Counted from the stretch's first letter, positions 27,201-37,928 are shown. The stretch: 55,588 nt of DNA from Muribaculaceae bacterium (GCA_029068655.1 JAIECF010000254.1:1-55588); one strand, 5' to 3'. Translations and numbers: made by a program. The notes: a model not told the origin generated them from the sequence alone.

Positions 27201-27827
27201 ATTGATTCTGCCCAGAAGTCTGACTTCGAGGCTATAGCTCCTCTGGTGGCTGCAGAAGTGAATGTGAAGGAAGTGAAGATAGTAGATAATGAGGAGTCCG
27301 GACTCGTGAAGAAAGTTAAGGCAGATTTCAAGAAGCTCGGTCCTCGTTATGGAAAGGTTATGAAAGCCTTAGGCAAGGCAATCACAGCCATGACCGCTGA
27401 GCAGATCTCCGAACTGGAAAGGGAGGGACATATCGCTTTCGCTGAAATTGAAGGAAATCCGGTGGTTACGCTCGACGATGTTGAGATTATTCCAGAAGAT
27501 GTACCCGGATGGCTTGTGGCCAATGAGGGCAATGTCACAGTGGCTCTCGATGTGACCGTTACCGATGCGCTACGCAACGAAGGTCTCGCTCGCGAACTCA
27601 TCAACCGCATTCAGAATATTCGTAAGGAATCAGACTTCGCTATCACCGACAGGGTGAAGATTGTTCTTTCAGATTCTTCTGAAGTTAAGGCCTGTCATGA
27701 CGAATACAGGGATTATATCGCTTCTCAGGTGCTTGCAGATTCCATCGTTATCTCATCTGAGGTCCCGGAGCCAGTAAGAGAACTTGATATAGACGGTTTG
27801 AAGATTCTCGCCAACGTTGTGCGCTGA
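24267..27827 (+). CDS. ileS: Isoleucine--tRNA ligase
   Basis: Charges tRNA-Ile with isoleucine. At 1186 residues it is the long form seen across Bacteroidota and resembles the eukaryote-like clade. The class I signatures are a HIGH-equivalent in PPSANGMPGIHHVMART (near residue 50) and GNKMSKRLGN (near residue 730). The editing domain lies between them (WTTTPWTLPSNTALCVG and GTGIVHIAPTFGADD), and the anticodon-binding domain follows (SNWYVRLNRKRFW). The start ATG has a poor Shine-Dalgarno, normal for this phylum. lspA follows after 6 bases; the dksA-type gene often found between the two in related genomes is absent. Confidence 0.96.
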   Translation: MKKFTEYSTPLNLSNVNKDILELWDRHNLFETSMDVRKGCPTFVFFEGPPSANGMPGIHHVMARTIKDIFCRYKTMKGFHVKRKAGWDTHGLPVELGVEKTLGITKEDIGKKISVEEYNAACRREVMKYTKEWTDLTHKMGYWVDLDNPYITYDNAYIESVWWLLRQLYDKGYLYKGYTIQPYSPAAGTGLSSHELNQPGCYRDVKDTTATALFKVLDPKEEMAGWGDPYFMAWTTTPWTLPSNTALCVGPKFDYVAIRTYNPYTGTPITVVMAEVLVPSYFKAEGAKTPLADYKHGDKVLPYEIVGKWKGSDLVGMRYAQLMPWVKPTEKVNEFAADFIKEYAAAHPEKCYEVGTDRFVEIAEEAFRVIPGDYVTTEDGTGIVHIAPTFGADDAKVAKAAGIPALFMVNKRGETRPMVDLTGKYYTLDELAQEFIDKCVDVELYSKHAGDYVKNAYDPKFNEGGKYDEGAASKAEDLNVVLCMEMKMAGQAFSIAKHVHNYPHCWRTDKPVLYYPLDSWFIRTPEARERLIELNKTIKWKPESTGSGRFGKWLENVQDWNLSRSRYWGTPLPIWRTEDGREEICIGSYQELYDEIEKAVKAGVMSENPFAAKGFKPGDYSKENYDKIDPHRPYVDDITLVSASGKPMKRELDLIDVWFDSGAMPYAQCHYPFENKEALDSHEIYPADFIAEGVDQTRGWFFTLHAIAGMVFDSVSYKAVISNGLVLDKNGNKMSKRLGNAIDPFGNIEKFGSDPVRWYMISNSSPWDNLKYDEDGVTEVSRKLFSTLYNTYKFFAQYANVDGFTGDEMQVPVSERPEIDRWVLSLLNTLVSEVERDLDDYEPTKAARAIETFVNDNLSNWYVRLNRKRFWAGEMDTDKLAAYQTLYTCLKTVALLMAPFAPFYADRLYTDLNGVSDEADGYASVHLADFPVSDSTLVDPALERRMALAQIATSLVLALRRKVNIKVRQPLSQLLMPAIDSAQKSDFEAIAPLVAAEVNVKEVKIVDNEESGLVKKVKADFKKLGPRYGKVMKALGKAITAMTAEQISELEREGHIAFAEIEGNPVVTLDDVEIIPEDVPGWLVANEGNVTVALDVTVTDALRNEGLARELINRIQNIRKESDFAITDRVKIVLSDSSEVKACHDEYRDYIASQVLADSIVISSEVPEPVRELDIDGLKILANVVR

Positions 27828-27833
27828 AAGGAT

Positions 27834-28520
27834 ATGACAGACAAATATATCAATAAAGCCACCCGCCCCTCCGTGCTTACCACGGGGTGGCTGGTGACGA
27901 TTGTTATGCTGCTGATTGTCGTGTTTGATCAGGCTGTGAAGTTTTATGTCAAGACGCACTTTTATCTCGGAGAAGCATATGAGGTGTTTCCATGGTTTCA
28001 GATTAAGTTTATTGAAAACAATGGGATGGCTTTCGGCATGGAACTTTTTAATAAGTTTATCCTCACTTTCGGGCGTATCGCAGCTGTCGTATTTTTCATT
28101 TGGTTCATAAAGAAGACCTTGTCGCTTGTAAATCTCCGCAAGGGATTTTTTATAGCCTGTGCTTTGATCACAGCCGGGGCTGCAGGGAATATTTTCGACT
28201 GTGTGTTCTATGGAGAGATATTCAATAATCCTTTTCCCCCTGAGCATGCTGTCCTTTTCCCGCCCGGGGGTGGTTATGCCGGATGGTTTGAGGGTAGAGT
28301 AGTCGATATGCTCTATTTCCCGTTTTTTTCTTTCACATGGCCTTCGTGGATACCGGGTTTAGGTGGAAAGGAATATGAATTCTTCCAGTATATCTTTAAC
28401 ATTGCTGATGCTTCGATCTGTGTGGGAGTAGCGCTTCTAATCATATTCTTCTCTTCTGACTGCTCAAAGGCATTCAATGCGGTCTTTGACAATAAGGATA
28501 AGAAGAACGCTGATAAATAA
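27834..28520 (+). CDS. lspA: Lipoprotein signal peptidase (signal peptidase II)
   Basis: Inner-membrane aspartic protease that removes signal peptides of acylated prolipoproteins. Four membrane helices are visible. The conserved motifs FIENNGMAFG, AGAAGNIFDC, GRVVDML (catalytic D158) and FNIADASI (catalytic D192) are all present. At 228 residues it is longer than the usual 160, because of a Pro/Gly-rich periplasmic insertion at about residues 130-180, a common feature in Bacteroidetes. It lies 6 bases after ileS and 9 before a lipoprotein gene. Confidence 0.95.
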   Translation: MTDKYINKATRPSVLTTGWLVTIVMLLIVVFDQAVKFYVKTHFYLGEAYEVFPWFQIKFIENNGMAFGMELFNKFILTFGRIAAVVFFIWFIKKTLSLVNLRKGFFIACALITAGAAGNIFDCVFYGEIFNNPFPPEHAVLFPPGGGYAGWFEGRVVDMLYFPFFSFTWPSWIPGLGGKEYEFFQYIFNIADASICVGVALLIIFFSSDCSKAFNAVFDNKDKKNADK

Positions 28521-28529
28521 GACTTATTC

Positions 28530-29414
28530 ATGATAAAGAGATACCTATCCATATTTGCAATTGTCGCAATTCTCGGTGCGGGTTGCTCTAAGCGGCCTAA
28601 AGGAATACTCAGCGAGGATAAGATGGCAGCCGTCATGGCCGACATTCAGATAGCAGAGGCCTACGACCGAGCTGGAGATGCCGCATCTTATCTTCACGGA
28701 CGTGACAGGGAGATGCTGGGCAGGGGTATACTTAAGTATCATGGAGTCTCGCCGGAGGAGATGGACAGTACGCTTGCCTGGTATGGCAGGAATATGGATG
28801 AATATCCGAAGCTCTATAAGAAAGTAGATGCTGAGCTGAGCAAAAGGCAACTGAAATATGCAAGAGCGGCAGGGGAGTCGGACAATGAAGGCTCCGCTGC
28901 CGATCTCTGGCCTTACAGCAGGCATTATGTAATTGATAAGAACTCATTGACTGATGGTATTATTGCCAGTATTCCTGCGATCGACCTTCAGCCCGGATCA
29001 AAAATTACATGGAAGATGTCGGTCGACGGAGCTACTTCACGTAATCTTACGCTCGGAGTGGATTACACAGACGGCAGTTCGGAGGTGTATAGACAGACTA
29101 ACCGAGGCTATGAAAAATTAGTGGAAGTGTCGCTCCAGACAGATTCTCTACTTGAGGTCAGCAGAATATTCGCTACCGCTGATTTCGAATATTCCAATCC
29201 TCGGGTCTTTATCGACAGTGTGCAACTCAATCATCTTCCTTTTAGTAGAGAAGAATACAATAAGCATGGTTTTCAGCGTTCCATCCGACCTGCCGGACAT
29301 AAGATCGTTCTTCCTCCCGATACTTCTACAAATTCAAGCAGTGTGCCGGAAGCTATGATTTCTAAACCTTCTTCGTCTACTGAAAACAGTCGTGGCGTAA
29401 GCACACGTCTGTAG
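28530..29414 (+). CDS. DUF4296 family lipoprotein
   Basis: A 294-residue predicted lipoprotein; the signal ends in LGAGC (Cys19). The conserved DUF4296 helical domain (about 25-110) has ILSEDKMAAVMADIQIAEAYDRA and ILKYHGVSPEEMDSTLAWYGRN. A less conserved beta-rich half follows, with a low-complexity Ser/Thr-rich end. It is 9 bases after lspA, a linkage conserved in Bacteroidales. Its last 142 bases overlap the end of the sprT-like gene on the other strand. Function unknown. Confidence 0.85.
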   Translation: MIKRYLSIFAIVAILGAGCSKRPKGILSEDKMAAVMADIQIAEAYDRAGDAASYLHGRDREMLGRGILKYHGVSPEEMDSTLAWYGRNMDEYPKLYKKVDAELSKRQLKYARAAGESDNEGSAADLWPYSRHYVIDKNSLTDGIIASIPAIDLQPGSKITWKMSVDGATSRNLTLGVDYTDGSSEVYRQTNRGYEKLVEVSLQTDSLLEVSRIFATADFEYSNPRVFIDSVQLNHLPFSREEYNKHGFQRSIRPAGHKIVLPPDTSTNSSSVPEAMISKPSSSTENSRGVSTRL

Positions 29415-29968
29415 CGGTTGAAATAGCTTCCATATACCCAATACCATTCTTCATAAGCCACTTTATCCCATGACTTGAAAGCTCTGTGAATCTCAAAGAC
29501 CTTGCTTTGCGATACCCGGCTTACAAGCTTCCTGCCATCTGTCATAGTGCAAAGGCAAACTATAGAATGAGCTTTGGCTGAGTCACTTTCAAGTTCTTCT
29601 TTAGAGCATTTATGGCTCACTGTGATATGCCGTCCGAAATTTCTATTGATCTCATTCATAAAATTCCGGAAATGTTTTCCATGGCTTGATGTATCTTTTA
29701 TTTTCCTGAAATGTATCAGGTAGTGGATCATTTCATGAATCACCACGTCTTCCAATACTTTTTCCTGAAGGTCATAACGGTTGCTTAGTGTAAGGTGGTA
29801 AGTTAGTCTGTTCTTTCCAAAGAGTGAAGTATTGGATTGCGCCTTAAACTGACCCATAAATGATCTTGCAGAAGAAATATGCATCCGTGGTGTGGGCAGT
29901 TCATCATTAAATATCGTGTGGTTGAATAGGACAAAGCGATTTTCTAAAAATTCAAGTGAAGCTTTCAT
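29273..29968 (-). CDS. SprT-like zinc metallopeptidase domain protein
   Basis: A 231-residue cytoplasmic protein with the zinc-protease motif HEMIH (residues 78-82) and a second histidine in SSHGKHFRNFM, as in the SprT/Spartan domain. A basic region and a beta-rich end follow. Spartan relatives act on DNA-protein crosslinks; that role here is inference. The ATG at 29966-29968 is chosen because it overlaps the comEC stop (ATGA). Any earlier start would lie inside comEC and add unrelated residues. The last 142 bases are antisense to the DUF4296 gene. Confidence 0.8.
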   Translation of the reverse strand: MKASLEFLENRFVLFNHTIFNDELPTPRMHISSARSFMGQFKAQSNTSLFGKNRLTYHLTLSNRYDLQEKVLEDVVIHEMIHYLIHFRKIKDTSSHGKHFRNFMNEINRNFGRHITVSHKCSKEELESDSAKAHSIVCLCTMTDGRKLVSRVSQSKVFEIHRAFKSWDKVAYEEWYWVYGSYFNRYRRVLTPRLFSVDEEGLEIIASGTLLEFVEVSGGRTILCPAGRMER

Positions 29969-31440
29969 TTCAATTGTTTTCGGTTGATTGCGTAAGCCCC
30001 GGACGCAAGTAAAAGCATCCAGATCGCTACTCCCCAGAGAGGGGTCTGATATTCTATTACAAATTCCGTGCCACAAGATAGCCATTCCACGCTTCTGAGA
30101 AGCAGATCATATCCATGGTCTAATAGGCTGCCTATCCAATCCAATTCAATCCCCAAAGTCAGCAAGGTTACGAAGAATACCGCAATAGAGAGATATATCG
30201 GAAGAATGGGCAGTAAAAGAAGATTGGATGGAAGAAACATAAGCGGCACTTGTGAGAAATAATAAGACGTCAGCACCCATGAGGCAGCTGTGGCAATCAT
30301 GGTTGCAATCAAAGATCCGCTTATATAATATAATAACGGATGGTTTCGGTGGTCTATTGGATTAAGTCTCGATGCAAAGGCAATCAGAGCTCCCACGCAT
30401 ACTACACTTAACTGAAAACCTGCATCGAAAAGAGCGTAAGGATCAACAAGCAGTATCAGCAAACATGCGGAGCATAGTGCATTACCTGCGAAATTTTTCC
30501 GTTCAGCAATTATTCCAATAAATGCAAAAGTCGTCATTATGCAGGCTCTGACAGAGGAGTAAGCCAGGCCGGTGACCGCTGCATAAAGCCAGAGTATGAT
30601 AATGGCACCCCAGTATCCCCATTTGTATCGTCCGGTCAATTTCAGAGGCCACATCACAAGAAGCAGGAATCCGGCGAGAATACCGATATGAAGACCGCTC
30701 AATGCAAGAACATGAGCCATGCCTCCGTTAGCAAAAGTAAGTCTCGTCTGGTCGTCAAGACCTGTCTTATCACCCATAAGGATTGCATTGAGAAAGTCCG
30801 CGGTAGGTCTCTTTATGTGACTTTTTTCAATTGTTTTCTCTATCTTTTCCCTGAGATCGATGAAGAAGTATCGTAACCCCGAGCTTCTTCCGACAACTTC
30901 GATTTTATTAGGTATTATTCTCCCCGTATAAAGGACTCCTGCAGCCTTCATCATTGGCTTTATCCTTTGGCCTATTTCAGTGGTATCTGAAGAAATGTCC
31001 TTAAGATATGCGGTTGGAATCCTGATCACGTCGCCCGGAGATAATTCTTTAACTCCGCTTCTTATTCTTGCTCTGGCTCCGTTAGTCCCGTCAATTATAA
31101 CATCTATTCTTTCACCATAGGTCTTAGTCAGGACAGTTGTCACTTCGCAAATCAACGAGTCGGGCTTGATACCTCCAAAAGCTTTCTCGAGATCAAGCGG
31201 TCTGTTTAGTGACTCGTCAGTCAATCCTATTCCCAAGAAGAGCAGAAACGACCATACTACATGTAATTTTCCGAGACGAAATGCGGATATCGGATTTTTG
31301 GAAGCCTTAAGTATAATTAAATAAAGTAAGAGGGCGATAGCTATAAGAATTCCGCCCCACCACCAAGATGACCGGCATCCTGCAGATATAGCTATGCCTA
31401 TAGCCAATGAGAGCGTTGGAATCAGAGGGCCTTTAAGCAT
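29965..31440 (-). CDS. comEC: ComEC/Rec2 family DNA-uptake protein, short form
   Basis: Inner-membrane channel family for import of single-stranded DNA during competence. N-terminal helices and an OB-like region (residues 1-200) are followed by the Competence domain with AILMGDKTGLDDQTRLTFANGGMAHVLALSGLHIGIL (about 215-255) and about seven more helices. The protein is 491 residues and has no C-terminal metallo-beta-lactamase domain, so it matches the short Bacteroidota type. It lies 8 bases after aroE and overlaps the sprT-like gene by 4. Confidence 0.85.
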   Translation of the reverse strand: MLKGPLIPTLSLAIGIAISAGCRSSWWWGGILIAIALLLYLIILKASKNPISAFRLGKLHVVWSFLLFLGIGLTDESLNRPLDLEKAFGGIKPDSLICEVTTVLTKTYGERIDVIIDGTNGARARIRSGVKELSPGDVIRIPTAYLKDISSDTTEIGQRIKPMMKAAGVLYTGRIIPNKIEVVGRSSGLRYFFIDLREKIEKTIEKSHIKRPTADFLNAILMGDKTGLDDQTRLTFANGGMAHVLALSGLHIGILAGFLLLVMWPLKLTGRYKWGYWGAIIILWLYAAVTGLAYSSVRACIMTTFAFIGIIAERKNFAGNALCSACLLILLVDPYALFDAGFQLSVVCVGALIAFASRLNPIDHRNHPLLYYISGSLIATMIATAASWVLTSYYFSQVPLMFLPSNLLLLPILPIYLSIAVFFVTLLTLGIELDWIGSLLDHGYDLLLRSVEWLSCGTEFVIEYQTPLWGVAIWMLLLASGAYAINRKQLK

Positions 31441-31448
31441 TTACTCTC

Positions 31449-32234
31449 TTATTCTTGATCATTCCAGATCTTCCAGGCTCCGACAGCCTGCAGACGCAAC
31501 ATCTCAAGTCCGTTGCTGACGACGCATCCATGAGCCTTGCATATTTTCATGAATAGTGTCTCGGCCGGGTTGTAGACAAGATCGTAGCATATCTGTCCTT
31601 CATGCAGATATTGATATGGGAAAGGAGCTGCGGTATTAATATCCGGACTTGTGCCGAGAGGGGTACAGTTTACAATTACCCTGGCACCGCATACCAACTC
31701 AGGAGTCAATTCTCCGTAAGATAGACAATTTTCTCGATGTGTTCTGCCTACAAGCTGAGTGTCGAAGCCCAGATTGCTCATCGACCATACAATCGCTCTG
31801 GAAGCTCCACCTGTGCCAAGAATCAGAGCGAACGGTTTATTCCCGTTGTTATTAAAATCATAACCGGAAGATTTCAGCACCTGCTTCATTGATAATGAAA
31901 AACCATAGGCATCCGAGTTGTAGCCTTTTAACCAATATGAATCACAGTCCTCATCACGATTTATCTTGATTACATTGACGGCACCAATCTCCTTAGCCTC
32001 TTCACTGAGTTCATCAAGATACTTAATCACGTCTACTTTATATGGTATCGTGACATTCAATCCTCTGAGCATTGGATGACTATCAATAAGTTCTGGGAGC
32101 AGATCTATGCTTTCAAGTGGAAACAGTTCATAACTCGCATCTATTCCTTCATTCTTGAATTTCTCGTTAAAATACCTGGCGGAAAAGGAGTGTCCCAATA
32201 CCTTACCTATAAGTCCGAATTCATTTCTTACCAT
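31449..32234 (-). CDS. aroE: Shikimate dehydrogenase
   Basis: Reduces 3-dehydroshikimate with NADPH in aromatic amino-acid synthesis. Motifs are GLIGKVLGHSFSARYFN (shikimate binding), NVTIPYK with the catalytic lysine, KGYNSDAYGF with the partner aspartate, and the dinucleotide loop LGTGGASRAI. The start at 32232-32234 gives MVRNEFGLIG and overlaps the M13 peptidase stop by 7 bases. A longer frame would begin inside that gene. Length 261 is normal for the family. Confidence 0.93.
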   Translation of the reverse strand: MVRNEFGLIGKVLGHSFSARYFNEKFKNEGIDASYELFPLESIDLLPELIDSHPMLRGLNVTIPYKVDVIKYLDELSEEAKEIGAVNVIKINRDEDCDSYWLKGYNSDAYGFSLSMKQVLKSSGYDFNNNGNKPFALILGTGGASRAIVWSMSNLGFDTQLVGRTHRENCLSYGELTPELVCGARVIVNCTPLGTSPDINTAAPFPYQYLHEGQICYDLVYNPAETLFMKICKAHGCVVSNGLEMLRLQAVGAWKIWNDQE

Positions 32235-34198
32235 ATGACAACTCTTTCTTCTTTTTTTCTCCACATTTTATCTCCATCCTCAATACCGAAGGCTTCATGA
32301 AACTGATCGATGTTGCGCAGTGTCGCGTTAGTTCGAAGCATTCCGAGAGAATGAGGATCCGTCTTTGTTCGAAGCCGGATCTCCTCGTCCCTGATATTGT
32401 CGGCCCAAACATTGGCATAAGCGATATAGAATCTTTGCAAAGGACTGAACCCTTCAATATCTTCCATAGGTTTATCCTTCATGTTCTCGAGATAGGCTGT
32501 CAGTGCTATTCTCAGTCCTCCCTGATCAGCAATATTCTCTCCAAGTGTAAATCGGCCGTTGGCATTTACGCCTGGAAGCACCTCGATGGAATCGAACTGC
32601 TCTACGAGTTTATCGGCAAGAGCCTTGAAGCGTTCGGCATCTTCCGGAGTCCACCATTCTGACAGATTTCCGTTCTTGTCAAACTGTCTTCCGCTGTCGT
32701 CAAATCCATGTGTCATCTCATGCCCGATCACTACTCCTATAGCTCCATAGTTTAGAGCGTCGTCGGCAGTAGGATCGAAATAGGGGGGCTGGAGGATCGC
32801 CGCCGGAAAACATACCTCATTGGTAGTAGGATTATAATATGCGTTAACTGTCTGGGGAGTCATGTGCCATTCCTCCTTGTCTACCGGTTTGTTCATCTTT
32901 GAATAGTTGTCTTTGACGAACCATTTAGATGCTTCAAGCACATTCTCGAGATATGACTTACTTGGATCTATGTGTATCTCCGAATAATCTTTCCATTTGT
33001 CAGGATAACCTATCTTGACCTTGAATGTGGATAGCTTTTCCATTGCTTTTGCTTTGGTCTCGTCGCTCATCCATGGAAGGTCCTCAATGTGTTTTCCCAA
33101 TGATTTACGCAGGTTTTCAACGAGCTTCAGCATATACTCCTTATTTTCCTCCGGAAAATATTTCTCTACATAGAGTTTCCCTACTGCTTCCCCGAGCATA
33201 GAGTTGGGAATCGCCATGGCTCGTTTCCAACGTGGTTCGAGTTCTTCCTTCCCGCTCATAACTCTATCATAGAAGTCGAAACTTGCATTGATGAAATCAT
33301 CGCTGAGAAGATTTGTAGCGTCATTGACCGATTCAAAAGTCATATAATCCTTAATCTCCTGAGAAGTCAAGGTCTTAATATAGCTTGTTATGAACTCTGT
33401 GAATGCCGGATTGGCAAAATTTGCCTTGTCTACACCCTCAAGTCCAAGCAGATTAAAATAAGTATCCCAGTCAAATTTAGAAAATCGGGATCTTATTTCA
33501 TCCATGTTCATAATATTGTAACGCTTTCTTGGGTCTCTCCTGTCTTCTCTCGTCATCTTATTGCGGGCGAATTCAGTCTCAAGCTTTATCACGGCGTTCC
33601 ATACCCTCTCTTGTGCTTCCTCGTCATATCCTATAAGCTCCATCATTCGTTTGACATATTTACGGTAGGCTGCGAGGATTTCATCATTGCGGTCGTTTTT
33701 TTCAAGATAGAAATCACGGTCACCGAGACCTAAACCCACTTCTCCGATATGCAGGATATTCATGTCTGAGTTCATAGCGTCGGTGCCTACGCCACTTCCG
33801 AAAAAGCTGCTTCCGATACCTGAATGTTGCCAGGCAAGAAGTTCCTCGATTCTGGAAGTGTCTGCATTGGATATTCGGGCAAGAATTGGCTTAAGAGGAG
33901 AGGCACCTTCTTCATTGAGTCGCTTTTCATCCATTCCCATAGAATATAGGTCTCCTACCTTTTGTGCCACAGTGCCGACAGTTTTTGCATCCTCGTTCTT
34001 CGACAGGTTGACTATGAGTTCCTTGAGTTGTTTACGAGCATTTTCACGTAGAAGGTCGAACATCCCAAATCTTGAATATTCCGCCGTCAACGGATGCTTT
34101 TTCTTCCATCCGCCGCATGCATAAAGAAAAAAATCTTCCTTAGGGGAGACGGTTATATCTATATTGCTCTTATCTATGCCATGTAATGTCTTGCCCAT
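32228..34198 (-). CDS. M13 family zinc metallopeptidase (PepO/neprilysin type)
   Basis: A 656-residue metallopeptidase: N-terminal M13_N domain (about 15-400), then the catalytic domain with GHEMTHGFD near residue 490 (zinc His pair and catalytic Glu) and ENIADQGGLRIA (third ligand Glu). The protein ends in VVIW, as family members do. Unlike most Bacteroidota homologues, it shows no signal peptide or lipobox at the N-terminus (MGKTLHGIDKSNIDITVSPK), so it may be cytosolic. It is the first gene of the aroE-comEC-sprT overlap chain. Confidence 0.93.
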   Translation of the reverse strand: MGKTLHGIDKSNIDITVSPKEDFFLYACGGWKKKHPLTAEYSRFGMFDLLRENARKQLKELIVNLSKNEDAKTVGTVAQKVGDLYSMGMDEKRLNEEGASPLKPILARISNADTSRIEELLAWQHSGIGSSFFGSGVGTDAMNSDMNILHIGEVGLGLGDRDFYLEKNDRNDEILAAYRKYVKRMMELIGYDEEAQERVWNAVIKLETEFARNKMTREDRRDPRKRYNIMNMDEIRSRFSKFDWDTYFNLLGLEGVDKANFANPAFTEFITSYIKTLTSQEIKDYMTFESVNDATNLLSDDFINASFDFYDRVMSGKEELEPRWKRAMAIPNSMLGEAVGKLYVEKYFPEENKEYMLKLVENLRKSLGKHIEDLPWMSDETKAKAMEKLSTFKVKIGYPDKWKDYSEIHIDPSKSYLENVLEASKWFVKDNYSKMNKPVDKEEWHMTPQTVNAYYNPTTNEVCFPAAILQPPYFDPTADDALNYGAIGVVIGHEMTHGFDDSGRQFDKNGNLSEWWTPEDAERFKALADKLVEQFDSIEVLPGVNANGRFTLGENIADQGGLRIALTAYLENMKDKPMEDIEGFSPLQRFYIAYANVWADNIRDEEIRLRTKTDPHSLGMLRTNATLRNIDQFHEAFGIEDGDKMWRKKEERVVIW

Positions 34199-34263
34199 TT
34201 CTACTAAATTATTCCAGATAAATCGTTTAACAAAAAAGCACTCATACTACTGCTGATCACTTA

Positions 34264-36234
34264 TCACTTCAACTCCTCAAGCTCCATCGTTGCGAGTTCC
34301 CATATCGACATGCCGTTTTCAAGATCTTTTTGTGCCTTGGCATAGGCGTCAAGTGTTTCCTTCGACGTGTCTCCTGCGGCTATCTTATCTTCGATATCTT
34401 TCTGAAGTGTCTCAAGACGTGTGATTTCCGTCTCTGCATCCTTAACCTTCTTTTCTGCTTTTTTCAAGATTTTCTCCTTTGCTTTCTGTTCTGCATATGA
34501 GAGTTTAGGCGTATTTTGCGGTTGGGATTCATCACTCCTCCAAGGTTTCGGAGTGTCTTCCTGAGTAGAGACTGCTTCTTGCTGTTTACCTGTCGGAGAT
34601 TTCGTAAGTTCGAGATCTCGAAGATTATCAAGATTTTTTGATCGCAGGAAGTCATAGATTCCACCCAAGTTCTCCCTGACCTTTCCTCCACCGAATTCAT
34701 ATACCTTTTCCACAAGCCCGTCAAGGAAGTCGCGGTCATGACTTACCACGATCACGGTGCCGTCGAAGTCTTTGATAGCATCCTTTAGAATATCCTTTGT
34801 CTTAAGATCAAGATGATTGGTGGGCTCATCAAGAATAAGGAAGTTGACCGGTTCAAGAAGTAGTTTGATCATTGCAAGCCGGGTCTTCTCACCTCCCGAA
34901 AGCACTTTCACCTTCTTGTCAGACGCTTCTCCTCCGAACATGAATGCCCCCAGGATATCGCGTATCTTGAGACGTATATCTCCGACCGCAACATTGTCGA
35001 TGGTCTCGAACACCGTCAGCTCCTCATCAAGCAGCTGAGCCTGATTTTGTGCGAAATATCCAATCTTTACATTGTGCCCGAGCTTAAGCATACCGGTATG
35101 GTCTATTTCTCCCATGATACATTTCACAAGAGTAGACTTTCCTTCTCCATTCTTGCCCACGAAAGCTACTTTCTCGCCTCTTCGAATCCTGAAATCAGCG
35201 TGGTCAAACACCTGATGGTCGCCGTATGCTTTCCCGACGTCTTCAAGAATCAAAGGGAAATCTCCCGACCGAGGTGCCGGCGGAAACTTCAGTCTAAGAC
35301 GGGTGTTGTCTACTTCGTCCACCTCTATCGGAACGATTTTCTCAAGCTGCTTGATACGGCTCTGCACTTGAATTGCCTTTGTCGCCTGATAGCGGAAGCG
35401 TTCGATGAAAGCCTTTATGTCAGCTATCTGCTTTTGCTGGTTTTCATAGGCACGCATCTGCTGTTCAACCCGTTCTTTTCTCAATTCGGTATACGGAGTG
35501 TAGCTCACTTTATAGTCATATGCCTTTCCGCACGAAATTTCGATAGTACGTCGAGTGACATTATCAAGAAATGCGCGGTCATGGCTGACAAGCATGACAG
35601 CTCTGGCTTTCGTCTGCAGAAACTGTTCGAGCCATTGGATTGATTCTATGTCGAGATGGTTGGTTGGCTCGTCGAGCAGAAGCAGGTCCGGTTTCTGAAG
35701 AAGTATCTTTGCAAGCTCTACCCGCATGCGCCAGCCTCCTGAGAATTCAGAAGTAGGACGGTCGAAGTCTTCTCTACTGAAACCAAGACCCATGAGGGTC
35801 TTTTCGACTTCCGCTTCCATATTGTCAGCACCCTCCATAGCGAGTCTGTCGTTGAGATATTCGATATCTTCAATCAGTTTGGCATACGACTCGCTTTCAT
35901 AATCGGTGCGGGTGGCAAGCTGGTTGTTGAGATCATCCAGACGGGCCTTATGTTCGTCTATGTGGGCGAATGCCTTTCGTGCTTCGTTTATTATGGAAGT
36001 GTCATCTGCGAGCTTCATCTGCTGGGGAAGATAGCCGATAGTGACTTCCGAAGGTTTTGAGACAGTTCCGGAAGTGGGCTGCTGGAGGCCGGCGATTATC
36101 TTGAGCAAGGTTGATTTACCCGCCCCGTTTTTACCTGCCAGACCTATTTTGTCGGTCTTGTTTATGACGAAACTAACGTCCGTAAATATCGGACGTGCGG
36201 AAAATTCCATTGTCAGGTCGTTGACACTTACCAT
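34264..36234 (-). CDS. ABC-F family ATPase
   Basis: A soluble twin-ATPase protein with no membrane part; relatives act on the ribosome. First cassette: Walker A GLAGKNGAGKST, signature SEFSGGWRMRVELAK, Walker B LLLLDEPTNHLD. An interdomain linker with basic helices at about 240-300 follows. Second cassette: AFVGKNGEGKST, VLSGGEKTRL, FLILDEPTNHLD. A C-terminal coiled coil (about 575-650, rich in Lys and Glu) is typical of the Uup/YdiF type. The exact subfamily is not certain. It follows pyrG after 59 bases. Confidence 0.9.
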   Translation of the reverse strand: MVSVNDLTMEFSARPIFTDVSFVINKTDKIGLAGKNGAGKSTLLKIIAGLQQPTSGTVSKPSEVTIGYLPQQMKLADDTSIINEARKAFAHIDEHKARLDDLNNQLATRTDYESESYAKLIEDIEYLNDRLAMEGADNMEAEVEKTLMGLGFSREDFDRPTSEFSGGWRMRVELAKILLQKPDLLLLDEPTNHLDIESIQWLEQFLQTKARAVMLVSHDRAFLDNVTRRTIEISCGKAYDYKVSYTPYTELRKERVEQQMRAYENQQKQIADIKAFIERFRYQATKAIQVQSRIKQLEKIVPIEVDEVDNTRLRLKFPPAPRSGDFPLILEDVGKAYGDHQVFDHADFRIRRGEKVAFVGKNGEGKSTLVKCIMGEIDHTGMLKLGHNVKIGYFAQNQAQLLDEELTVFETIDNVAVGDIRLKIRDILGAFMFGGEASDKKVKVLSGGEKTRLAMIKLLLEPVNFLILDEPTNHLDLKTKDILKDAIKDFDGTVIVVSHDRDFLDGLVEKVYEFGGGKVRENLGGIYDFLRSKNLDNLRDLELTKSPTGKQQEAVSTQEDTPKPWRSDESQPQNTPKLSYAEQKAKEKILKKAEKKVKDAETEITRLETLQKDIEDKIAAGDTSKETLDAYAKAQKDLENGMSIWELATMELEELK

Positions 36235-36293
36235 ATTGGAGAAGTTGGATTGTAAGGTTGAAGGGTTATGAAGATTTGGAGTATGACATACAT

Positions 36294-37928
<1,635 letters not shown>

